A stretch of DNA of 64,000 nt from Pisolithus tinctorius (lineage: Eukaryota > Basidiomycota > Agaricomycetes > Boletales > Pisolithaceae). Within the stretch, counting starts at the first letter, position 1, and each line of letters opens with the position of its first letter. A model generated the notes under the pieces. The model was not told the origin of the DNA. It worked only from the letters and a program-made list of their open reading frames with translations, and ran no database searches. The translations under genes and the position numbers were made by a program. Below are positions 47,873-59,051 of this stretch, in pieces. Location: contig JANFAH010000072.1 of NCBI GenBank assembly GCA_024663395.1, forward strand, positions 62,001 to 126,000, given 5' to 3'.

Positions 47873-48342
47873 ATGGAATACAATCCACGGTATCCACAGC
47901 CGTTCACCCTTGAGCAAGTGATCGCACTTGATCCCGAAGTCGCCTCAGATGGTGAGCGACCATATGACAGGGCCGCACTCGCAGTGTTCATAACCCTGGT
48001 CAGAAATTGGCCGACTGCAACACTCAATCATTCACTTGCAGCGCACTCAGAATGAACTGAAGGATTACTTGGAAGACCCAGACGTTCGTCAAGCTATCGA
48101 GGAGAATAAGGTCACAATGCACGTACCCCAACTTCCCGCCGCTCCTCCAATGCTGAGCACGCCACAGGGCATCCCAGGACGAACGTATATTCATGCTCAA
48201 GCTTGCATTAACCCACCATGGCTTTCATCGAGGTGGGAGTCCAAGCGATGTAGCACTCTCATCTTCTCAGGAGATTGGATCAGATGGTACATTGGTCGGG
48301 CGTGATGACGTTATTCAAGCTGACGATGGTATGTACTTGTAG
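47873..48342 (+). CDS. Small coiled-coil protein, conserved-looking, unknown function
   Basis: Three exons (47873-47951, 48004-48110, 48178-48342) give 116 residues. It starts MEYNPRYPQPFTLEQVIALD. A helix with heptad pattern follows across the first splice (EIGRLQHSIIHLQRTQNELKD) and then DERIFMLKLALTHHG. The donor of the second intron (GTCACA) is weak but is the only choice restoring this frame. The 3' end is uncertain: a GTATGT donor at 48328 could link to an exon near 48379 that reads HRRLVNLLDWPRK. I report the shorter model. It converges on the 3' end of Argonaute. Confidence 0.6.
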
Positions 48343-48508
48343 TAGCTACTCCTGGTGGACTCTTTCTAAGACCACAGGAGGCTGGTCAACCTCCTGGACT
48401 GGCCTAGAAAATTTACACATTACGTGCCACATTTTCAGTGCTATGAGGTATTTCTGTAAAAGTTGTGGGAAAGAGAATTCAAATGCGAGACTTGCGCCGG
48501 CGGAACGA

Positions 48509-51500
48509 TTAAGAGAAGTACATAAGAGTCGTCATGTTGTTGTGAAGGGGCTTAAAGTTCCGCTTGTACGCTTCCAGAGCACTTTCAGCTCCCGTAGTGT
48601 CCGTATGCGTTGCGGTATCAGAAAGATTGATCCCACCCTGAGGATCGTAATGGTTCTTGGCACGACTGCAGACAATGTCCGCATCTAGTAAAGTGTCAGC
48701 TTTTGCTCCAGCATATGAGAATCCACTTCACAATAAACGGGTGCGGGGATTGATACAGAGCGAGTTGACCGTGCGTAGACATGACACAAAGCAAACGCCA
48801 ATGATTGGAGGCCATCGGCTCTGTGAAAGTTATTATGAGCACGAGATGGAGATACAATAATGGGGATCCCACTGGAAGTTGTTATCGTCGTATAACACGT
48901 TATAATGGGCAGGTCGACTAGTCCCTAACAGGCCGCCGTGGCTTATTAAGTACCAGTCAAATTCGACCGGATGAGCTATAACTTGGTCTACGACGGTCCC
49001 GGCAGGGCAATTTCCACTGCGATCAGCATCCCCGGGATTCGTCGTGAAAAGGCGGACATGGTGGCGTTTGGCCACGACGATCATCGTAATTTTGGGATTG
49101 ATATTTAATCTCCTGCACGCCTCTGAAAAAGAATTTTACTCGCGATACTGCCCAACTACCACATCATAGCAGCATACCTCTCAGCGCTTCCAGTTCTGTC
49201 AACGAGAGTCAACTATTGAAAGCGCCTTTGAACCAAAGCCAACCTACCAAATTCCAGTACCTCTCTGAACTGTCCCTCGGAAACGCCGTCTACAAGACGT
49301 TGTTAGAAGACGCTAAAGACACTAGTGAGCAACGAACCGCGGAAGAATATCAGCCGGGTAGGGGCTATATTGCTCGTCTTCTTCTCGAAATTTCGCCGGT
49401 ATTTCATATACATATCGAGGATGTGCTGCTCGCAGCATGAGAGAATAGAAACACGTAAAAAGATCGTTTACCTGCGCCATCTCGCTGAGGTCCTCAATAA
49501 TCTCTTTGCGTGACGTCTGGACACGACATGTAGCGATGTACTTCGCGGTATCCGAGTCTACGTTTCCGACCAATGCTGTGAAAGAGGGGCGGCCTTCAGA
49601 CCCTGGGGCTGGATGGATGACATCGGCGCCTAGTGGAACCGTACTCGGTCACGTGGGACAATGAAAGAACATGGATCATACCCATCACGACCGTTGGATT
49701 GCGCGGGTCCGTCAAGATACTAACAGACTGAGGATCAGGAATTGTATTGATGCCCCCGAGCTTAACATTAATCCTACACTTCGTGAAATGACAGTATTGA
49801 AGGGGAACATGAAAACTTACTTCAAGCACACGTTGGCGTAGTATTGTGGCTTTGCCCGGTAACACTTTGAACTTTTTAAGCACTGCGTGGCCACACCGAC
49901 CTAACCAAATCAACAGCCTGGCAAACGAACCGCACGAGCTTCGTCACTCACTGTAACGTCGCCAAAGCTGACGAAGTAGATTAGATGTCATGTGAATCCC
50001 AGAGGAATCTCACTCACTGTTTCACCGCTGTGTAAATGTCGTTGGCGTTGTCCGGAAGAATTACTACGATGAGCGTAGGCCTTTGTCGAGTTTGTTGGAA
50101 ACACTCATTGCCTGCTTGGCGAAGTTGCTTCGGAGGAGAATTAGCCACCCATCAATTTGGGTCTGACAAGACATACATCTGCAATTCGGCCTTGGCCGTT
50201 CTGCCAAGTAACCATAGGGCTTGTGTCGTTTACCCTCATCCCTAAGAGTGGAGCGAGTCTCGCCAAAAATGACACCGGTTAGGTATTAACTCACCAACAT
50301 CACGAGAACATTGTACGAGCCCGTTGATCATGTCCTGGGCGGACTGTTGATTGAAGCGCTGTTGGCGTTCATAGACGACAACGATCCAACGGTCGATGGT
50401 TGCCGGGCGGAAAAAACGCTTATCGATCCTAACCGAGGATGAAGCATAGAAAGTGTCCAGAACACGAGTTCTTACATATTCCAAGCCCCATTCGCTGGGG
50501 TCTGCAAATTCCGTCAATGAACACAATGAAGTACCCGATGTCCAAGACGTACGACTACTGGCTGCGGACTGCCTTGGCCGTACCTCAACTTCGGTGGCGG
50601 CAAGACTCGCGCCGGGAGGTTTATCGGGCCAGAATTATCGTCAACACGCATTCCGAATTCACGCATGTACTGTGACTGTCCATACGCCAAGACCTGAAAA
50701 CCTCTCAGGTAAGTTCGAGACAAGATAATTATAGGCTGACTGACCGAGAGTCCATTACTGATGCTTGCCAAGCGCTCGTGAGGCCTCTTTGTAGCAAACT
50801 CGAGGACATCCTTAGTCTTCTCAGGGGGGACCTGCTTCCGCATTATTTGTCCCTTAGGGACCACACAAAGTTCTACCGGGATAAGCGCTCCCGCACCAAC
50901 CTGCCAACAGTGTAACAGCATAGCTTCCAAGTACACGCGAAATGCTTACCTCCACGCAGATGTTGTCAGGATATTTGAGGGGCCTGTTGAGGAGATTGCG
51001 GAAATATTGTGCGACAGTCATCGACGTGCCGTCTCGCATGGTGAAGCTCAGACTACTTGCGCCTACACTACTAAGCTTCTTGACAACTCGTGGAGTTTTT
51101 CGCACTCGCTGTCCGGTGTACGTTGTAGTTATCCGTACACCAGCGATAAAGCGCTGCAGCCTGATTCTTTCCCTGTCGGGCATCCCCCTTTGCGGACTTA
51201 AGAGTTGCGGTTGTCCGGGTCTTCCCAAAAAGTCTAGGCAAAGGTCAATGAGAGGGCCGGCCTTGTACATGGTACCCGTAGAAATGTCGACGTTGACGAG
51301 AAGACGACCGATTGCGGGCCGTACTGACTGGAAGTACCCCCTCCAAAGAACTATTCCAGAGCCGATATCTTTAACTTCGCGATCTGTGAAAAAAGACCTG
51401 ACATTGAATGGGTATTTCATGGTCGGCTCCATGCGGATGACCACGTTCAACGCCTACATATAAGGACCCATCTTAGCACCAAGTCAGGTAATGACAACGA

Positions 51501-52401
51501 TGCTCACCGTTAGGGCCGTTAAAACCGTGTTATCATGGGACTGTTTGCCCATGATAAAGCGTTGCAGGACCCTAAAAACGTATCACCTATGCATATATTC
51601 GTGTCGGAAGAACGTGATAGCGACTTACTCGGGGTTGATTTCGGCTACCTTAGTCAACCGGATTTTATACACCTTTGGTCCGCGTCCGCCAGTATTTTCT
51701 CCGGGACTTCCCCTGCTCGCGTCGTCGGAAAGGCTAACGTTGAACTTCCGTGTACACATTTGAACGGAAGCCCTATGCATACTGACAAAAATCAACTTAC
51801 CTCTTGACTGTCGCTTGGTCCAAGCGCAAGTTTCCTGGGTGCGAACATGTTCTTTCTGCCATCGTACACGGCTGGAGGAGTAAAGATATCCACGGCCTCA
51901 ACGCTCATGAGATGGTTGACGAGATCCATGTTGAGTCGCGCCGGAAGAGTCTTCTCTGAAGGAGATATTACTGGAACGCGATGTTTATGAGATGGTGGGG
52001 ATGACGAGACAGGATGGGCAGGATACTTACCAACTGTATATAGCAAACAGTTGTCGATCAACAAGATCGCAGTAACATCGATCATGGAACACCTTACCGT
52101 CATAATGGTGAATATATCCTTCGGGGGGCGTGATGTTAAAGAAGTTGGAAGCTACGGTAATTGGGCGACCAGCGGAGCCGTAGCCCGATCGTCGCACACC
52201 AACCACTTGAACATGCGCCCCAGGCAACGCGGTGCTGGCAGCAGGGGGTGGACCGCCTCTCGCGGGAGGAGGACCGCCTCGACCGCGACCGCCACCCCCG
52301 CCGCGTGGTCCACCACCACCACCACCACCGCGTCCCCCGCCGCCACCACCGCGAGGGGGACCGCCACCTCGACCACGGCCAGGATCACCTCTAGGAGGCA
52401 T
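48509..52401 (-). CDS. Argonaute (QDE-2/AGO family), slicer residues intact
   Basis: Twenty-one exons on the minus strand: 52098-52401, 51801-51970, 51629-51744, 51508-51571, 50950-51453, 50745-50900, 50559-50693, 50476-50501, 50295-50428, 50177-50241, 50018-50127, 49952-49967, 49821-49900, 49682-49773, 49472-49629, 49338-49425, 49248-49289, 49178-49195, 48873-49122, 48732-48820, 48509-48684. They give 930 residues with every phase correct. The first 55 residues are an Arg/Gly/Pro (RGG-like) tail. N, PAZ and MID/PIWI regions follow. Catalytic residues are visible: Asp in GADVIHP (about 660), the glutamate of SRKEIIEDL (about 700), Asp in FRDGVSEGQF (about 740) and His in SRPAHY (about 832). 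It binds small RNAs and cuts matching transcripts in RNA silencing. The C-terminus MYFS resembles the usual MYF ending. Confidence 0.96.
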
Positions 52402-52786
52402 TGCTACTAAGTTCTAAGTGAGAAAAGATCGATGCAGAGGTGTTGTTCTGGGAGAGAGAGGACGAAAGACAAGTTTGGTTGACTTGTTTGTCGCTAAGTA
52501 GTCTGCGGAAAGTTTGTTCCTATTATTGTTGCATGCAGGCTTCGTGTTATCGATGAACACCCTCGTGTCCCATCGGAGTCGATCATCGTAACACGAATTG
52601 AAACGAAAAAGTCATTTCACCACATGTTGACCATATCTGTCTACAGTTCTCACCCATAGCCACGTCGCGGTCATACATGTGTTGATAATCGTCAACATGC
52701 CGGGATATCAAATACGTTGGAGTGCCAATAAGAAGCCCAAGGGATGTTCCGCAGCTAACCCGCCGCTCCAACGAATGCAGTGCAGA

Positions 52787-54834
52787 CTATGCTACCCGTA
52801 ACCACTTCGTGATAGTGTCATGCCCTAGCCCATCAGCTATCAACGGCTGCCCGTGGCCCCCGTTCGGATCAAAGTAGATCCCCTTGCTTACACCGTGAGT
52901 GGATAAGTACCGTCTGACACGCTATAAATCATGGCAAAATCAGCTACCGTCATTTCAGGCCAGTGGCAGTTCGAGAAGACTAAGGTGATAGAATGATTGA
53001 CGTGTACTCACCTCTGCGTTGAGGATGGCATCCCTACCTCCTAATACCACAAGCGTCTTGTCGGGATCCCGTGCGTTTGGAATGTCTTCGAACCACAACG
53101 AATTCGACACCCAGTCAAAGTGACGCTGAAGTGTATTTGCGACTCCAAGTTCAGTGCCCACGAAAAACCTCATCAACAGATCTGATCCCTGGCAGAACCG
53201 CGAGGATGAGACGAAACACAGTCATACAGCTCGCCTCATACCGTAGTGCAAGGTTTGTATATGAAGTTATGACACATGTCTGTGCGGCTCAGGTGTTATT
53301 GGAAGCTCCGGTGACTTTCTAATACACTCACCGCCTTCCCAACAGCAAATCGCTACAGGATCCACGAAGCATGAGCGTATGGCCATGTGCGGGTATGCCT
53401 TCAGGAACCATGAGTGTACAAATGACCCGCTGTACTCAAAGAGGTTTAGCACTGGAGCTCCACGTTTCCGAACGACATACTACGAGTGGCTAAGCATGAC
53501 AACTCCAGTCGACATCGATTTGGGTTTCTTGTCAAATTCAAGGGTATCATTAAGCTCATCGGACGGTGGAACCCAGCCCAGCTTTTGCAGGAGACCAACC
53601 AAGCAAGTAATCATCTCCTTCCTGGGCATCGGTGTTAGGAATCTAGGATGGAAAATATTTTGACTGATATGGGGTTGCAGAGGGAATAAAAGTGGGCGGT
53701 CGGAATGATTCCTCAACAGGTCGGAGAGGAAAAGTTTGTACTGCAACATGCCCAAACCGAGACCGTGCAAGAACACGAGCGGACGTCGATCATACACGGC
53801 GTCCCATGATTCGGGTATGCGCACAAAGTACCTGAGTGAAGAAGGTTTGTCGGTCAGAGGATTGGGCTATGATTTCGGGGGACTCACTCTAGACCGTTAT
53901 AGCAGCCGAAACGTACGCCGTACGAAGATACGAGCCAATGTTTGAGCACCCAATTACCACCTAGCGCCATGACATACCAAGTGAGAGGTCGCCAGTTGAC
54001 ATTCACCTCATCTATGGTGAGACGGACAGGTTGAACACCGACGCTAGGCTCGTCAGGGATTGCTTTCCCTGCACGTTTCTCTACATATGAAAGAGCTTCA
54101 TCTAATAACAGACGCTGTCGTCCTGCCAGGGACTCTAAGGGAGGCATTTCTCTATTGTAAAACACCCAATAGAGGTAAGCATAAATGTCTCGCTTTTTGA
54201 CCGATGACCAGGTTGATCTGCGGAACCTTGGTATTTGAAGTTCGAGTTGTCACGTAGTTTCATCGCCAGATGAGAAACTGACACGTACCACGCTCTCATC
54301 CGTTCTCGAAAGTCTACAGCACGCGGGTCGTCTGCATTAAGCTGGACGATAGCCTCAGCCGGACTGCCTGGCCTCGCATCATCTAGGGACTCTTCGTCAT
54401 AACTCTCCTCGGCAAGATCTGCAAGGCCACTCTTCAAGACACGGATAAAACCTGCCTGCCTCTCGGCCAGGTCTCCCGTGCCATTCGGTGGCGGTCCGGA
54501 TATAGACTTGAGAAGTCTGTAGTGGTGCAAACTAAACAACACCTTGGACAACCATGATGACTATCAGCGCGGCTGAACGCAAATGTGACCCTTGGCTTAC
54601 CTCGCCGATGGCGACCGCGAAGCACATTCTACCATTCCAGCCAAATAACCAAATGTTACCAGTCCACAATACGTATATCACAAATGACCATGCAATGGGT
54701 ATCACCGACCATAAAGGAATCACAATAAACAAGAAAATGGCATAAAACCACCAGGACCTTGCGGGCAGAATGTAAGGTATTTCCGCGATGTCAGTGGCAA
54801 CGTGGCGACCGTCCTGAGGATGGGAGAGTGTCAT
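52787..54834 (-). CDS. Membrane-anchored alpha/beta hydrolase
   Basis: Eight exons (54601-54834, 54289-54542, 53888-54226, 53484-53831, 53332-53429, 53242-53279, 53012-53188, 52787-52921) give 540 residues. Two N-terminal hydrophobic segments (SWWFYAIFLFIVIPLWSVI and the next) anchor it. The hydrolase fold shows PLVFLHGLGLGMLQY (oxyanion side), SHSSGSFVHSW where the nucleophile elbow should be, LVVLGGRDAILNAE (acid strand) and NGGHGQPL (catalytic His). The elbow reads H-S-S-G instead of the classic GxSxG. Orthologues are common in mushrooms, usually annotated only as hydrolases. Substrate unknown; lipids are likely given the membrane anchor. Confidence 0.83.
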
Positions 54835-55115
54835 GTGGGTATCTTCGCGGCACGTACGATGGCCCTTATAAAAATGAGCGACAGAAGAATGATGGGAAAG
54901 AAAGTGTCCTCGACCGAATCTACGAGCTGGGATCCGAGAGAATAACAGTTAGTACTACGTAGAGAAGGTGCAAATCGGTTAAGACTTCGACATCGGCCGA
55001 CCCCTTACGTGGCGGTCACTTTGACAACTGAAATGTAGCCGACTCTCAAACGCAAGCCCCAGCTTCTCACCCCGTCAGGACTTCAGTCGTGTTAGAGATC
55101 AGGACCGAGCGACAT

Positions 55116-56533
55116 TCATGGAAGGTGACTAAGATCTATACCATCAAAACCTGCATCTACAGTAGCCTCGTATTCCTCCAGCGAAAGCAAGTTATCTTTT
55201 TTTGCTGGACACGTGTGGGCCTGCTGTGGCTGCGTCGCGCTCACTTGAAGCTTGTTCGAGGGCCCTGATGCAACGCCCGATGTCTCGGAATCTAACTCGG
55301 GAGCACCGCTTTCCCTCAAAGACAATAACCAAATGCATCGAAGTTCACCCCGCTTTCCCCAACCATCTACGGCAGGTCTGAAATCAGCGTAAAGTGAGTA
55401 TCCTAATTCGTTGAGCTTCTGCGGAGAGTAGCTTTCTGCCAGGAGACGCAAAGATCCCATTACATATGGGGTCGCCTGCCGGAACGAACGAGAAATATAT
55501 GAAAACGCTGTGCTGGGCAAGGCAGGTGAGCCTCCCGATAGTGCCAACCATTTGGATGTGCGAGTTTGGTATAGTGGACTGTCAATGGGATTAGGGGCAT
55601 TCGAAATGTAACGGGGCACAAATACATACATCCTACCAAATACCACAGGGTTCCGTGAGGGGTCCTTGATCATAAAAAAGAAGATATACTTGCCGCCGAC
55701 CCATCAGATCAACGTATGGCTGCTCGCCTTCTGGAAGTGTTTCAGTGGCTTTCTTCCTTGTTTCCTCAATGACCCCTAATGAGGCACCCTTGGAGACCGC
55801 ATTCGCTTCTGTGTACACGGACGCTTGGAGCCAGTCAATGGAAAAGGGGACTATGATAAAAACTGGACTAACCAATGCTTAGAGATTCCTCTCTGTCGAA
55901 ACCGAGCCTTTCGGCCACAGTCATAGCCCATGCTGTCATGACCGGGGCGCGATTGACTACCACCGTCTTGCTCCTCAAAATCTATGCGCCGTTAGAGTAG
56001 TAGAGTATTGCAAATGGCAAAGCGTGCTGACCTCCTCATCCAATATTTCCCCAAATTCCAGGTTCCCATATGTGGAGGCCTCATCAAACGGGGATTCCTG
56101 CAGCGGTTCGATTAGATCACTGTCATACCTGCGCTTCTTCCTGGGGCTTGTAGCCTAAGAAAAGCGGTCATTATCGACTCTCGACATCAAATGTGCGAGT
56201 TTACCGTGTCTTGTACAGCGGGTGATTGAGTCCTCGTTCCTGATTTCGTATATCCGGCCTTGCGTATAGCTGCCAAGATGGACTTACGCAGCTCTCTATC
56301 CTCCACTCCCAACACAATCAACCTTGTGTCGTCAAGCTGGGACAATCTCGCCGGCGTGTTGAATTCCTTGTATCTGCAAAGCACAAGATTACTGATACTG
56401 GGCCACGAACATCGCAATGTATGTGAACGAACGCTTTGTTTGCAAGCGTCATAGCCTTTGACGCCGCTATGTCGTTGGCAGTAAAAATCTTCAAGAAGGC
56501 ATGCAGGCTGAGTTTCCTGCCAGTGGGATCCAT
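55116..56533 (-). CDS. Uncharacterised fungal protein with SAM-like N-terminus and nuclear-type linker
   Basis: Six exons (56433-56533, 56205-56373, 56032-56154, 55873-55981, 55694-55823, 55116-55578) give 364 residues. The N-terminus (SLHAFLKIFTANDIAASK to VEDRELRKSILAAIRKAGY) has the helix spacing of a SAM domain. A basic segment SPRKKRRYDSD could be a nuclear signal. The conserved middle reads TVVVNRAPVMTAWAMTVAERLGF, SVYTEANAVSKGASLG and DLMGRRPLYQTRT. The end is acidic. Intron 5 must begin with GC to keep DLMGRRPLYQ in frame. I do not know a function. The block around NRAPVMTAW looks strongly constrained. ATGs at 56539 and 56545 are alternatives. Confidence 0.75.
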
Positions 56534-56750
56534 GTTCATCGCCATTGCCAGGCGCAAGTATCCCGTGAGCCTCAGTAGTGTTTCACGCCAGCACTGGTCG
56601 ATCACAAGTAGACTTAAATTACAGCCAGCCCAAAATTCCATTCCCAGGTCTATAGATAGGAGTGGTATAACTGGATTATTAATTCCTAGGAATTTTTCGC
56701 GCGAGGAGTATTTTTTTTTTACAACGGATGCCATCTATACGAAACATCCC

Positions 56751-58043
56751 TCACTTGTCCAAAATCGTAGTGTCTACAATAATTCCAGTGACGCGGTAGG
56801 GGTCTGAAAAAAAAAAAAATTCAACACAGCAACCAGCGAAGAGAAACCTGGTCATACCGATGTTGGAGGCGGGGCGACGGTCCTCCAGGTATCCATAGCC
56901 TTTAGCAGCTACGTGTCGAGGAACGCGAATCGAGGCACCTCGGTTGGCGACACCAGAACTGAAAGAGCCAATGTGACCAGTCTCGTGACGACCTGTGAGA
57001 CGCAGTTCGTTGTCCTCGCCATAAACGGCAATGTGCTCAGCGTGCCTCTTGGAAAGTTTCTCGATGGCCTCTTCGATGTATTTCATGCCTCCGGGCTCTC
57101 GCATCGCCTTTGTGCTGTAGTTCGTGTGGCATCCAGCACCGTTCCATTCTCCCTGTAGAGGCTTGGGATGGAAAGAAACTTTAATACCCCACTGCTCAGC
57201 AATGCGGATCAAGAGGTAGCGAGCCATCCACAAGTGGTCGCCCATCTCGATACCTTCACAGGGACCAACTTGGAACTCCCATTGCGATGGCATAACCTCG
57301 GCGTTGATACCGCTGATGTTGATGCCAGCATAGAGGCATGCGCGGTAGTGGGCCTCAATCAGATCACGTGCAAAGACCTTGCCGGTACCTACAGGAAGGA
57401 AATTCAATGAAGGATAACGAAGCAGGTAATTTTTGAATCTGGTTTACCTGCACCGCAGTAGTAAGGACCCTGAGGGCCGGGGAAGCCACCCTTTGGCCAA
57501 CCAAAAGGTGTGCCATCGACGTCCAAGAGGGTATACTCCTGCTCAAGACCGAACCAAGGAACGGCGTCTTTTGCGAGCTCCATGGACTTGTTAGCGTGGT
57601 AACGGTAATTTGTTCTGTTAGGGGTGCCGTCGTTGTTGTAGGTTTCCGCAAGGACGAGAATGTTGTCACCGCCGCGGAAGGGATCCTTGAAGATACGGGC
57701 AGGACGAAGATAGACGTCTGAGTCATGCCCAGGGGCTTGGTTTGTGGAGGAGCCATCGAAGTCCCAGATACGAAGTTGGCCGATATCGGTGACCTTCTCG
57801 GCAACGGTCTGAACAGTTATGAGTGGTTTTGGAAGACGACGAAACGAAAGCGAAATGCTTACAGTCGTCTTTGAGCGAAGACCGCCATCGCCGTCAACCC
57901 AGACGTCTGTTCAGTGTTGCCCTGTCAATAACGCTCGAATAGCGCAGGATTGCAACAAGCATACATTCTGCCTGGACTTTTTCGCCCTGTGGAAGAGCGA
58001 GGTAGGGGGACAGAAGGTCGTTGTGGTAGGTAATGGTGGTCAT
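56751..58043 (-). CDS. GLN1: Glutamine synthetase
   Basis: Five exons (57965-58043, 57863-57906, 57448-57808, 56858-57388, 56751-56803) give 355 residues, the eukaryotic GSII length. Motifs include [88 protein letters not shown] and the end [15 protein letters not shown]. The enzyme makes glutamine from glutamate, ammonia and ATP and is the main ammonium sink. The last intron has a 13-nt polypyrimidine run before its acceptor (A run 56807-56819 on the plus strand), and the last exon is 53 nt. Confidence 0.97.
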
Positions 58044-59051
58044 TGTTTGCGAACTGATAGATGAGGAGGTAGACAAGAAGACCTGGCGGAGAGATGGCGC
58101 TGCCAAAGGTCAATTTAAAGGGTGTCCCGGGACTGTTGCTGTCTGTTTATTTTAGAAAGGCACGCATTCCGATTGGACGATAAGCACCCCGTATCTTTCA
58201 TTTCCCCCCATCCTTCGGGTTGCATAAAAAGGTGACCGGAAAATCGACCTAACGTACAGACTCGACTCGACGTGTCGTTTTCTATTACGCGCAACTCTCC
58301 AATAGCCCATCGCTGCCGTCCCATCCGTGAGGTCTGGATGTTGATAACAAATTGTTCGGGCCATGTCAGGATCAATTGCTGTGGGCTTGTTTCCACTCGG
58401 CCTCTCCACCGATCGTATACATATCCGGCCGTGCCATGTCCGACGCTCTAACGACCAACTACTACTTATTAAGTAGTAGCCCATAGTACTCCTGGGTCAT
58501 TCCAGGAACTCCTCCTGACACGGTGACACTAAGCAAGCACCATCTATCAAACCAACCTGCCAGATTGTTGACAACCCTTGGTGGCGCATTGCAAATAGCA
58601 TTTATCGCTCTTTGCGGCAAATCTTTCCCTAAGATCTCCAGGACGTCCATCAATCAGGTTCTCTCGAACGCGCGGTTGCCGAGGTAAGTGGAAAGACCAA
58701 GCCTTTCATCGATTCATCAATCATCTGTGTGAGCACACCTTCATCTTTCGGGCCCCAGCCGATGATTCAAATACTGCGCGCTCGGCGGATCACGCCGAGG
58801 TGACCCGCCTTGATAGTGGGTAAGTATTTGCTGGGCTACATACCAAGTAGCTCAGGAACAATCAAAAGTAAACAGTGCCCTTCAGCCACAACACCCATAA
58901 CGCCACACGGGCAAAGGTTTCCTTCTGTTTGCCAAGATTCCGTTGCAGTGAATGGGATGAGATTGACTGGAATTTATTGCGCCAGAATTGGCTTATGTAA
59001 AAACGTCGTTATGGACAACTCTAATTCCCCACACCACAAAGGGTGGATAGA
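58044..59051. other. Intergenic, about 1 kb, GLN1 promoter side
   Basis: No gene seen. A minus-strand ORF at 58462-58653 (63 codons) has no splice partners or family likeness. A 7-bp hairpin (CTCGGCG, loop of 5, complement) occurs at 58781-58799. The region upstream of 58043 should hold the GLN1 promoter. Confidence 0.45.
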
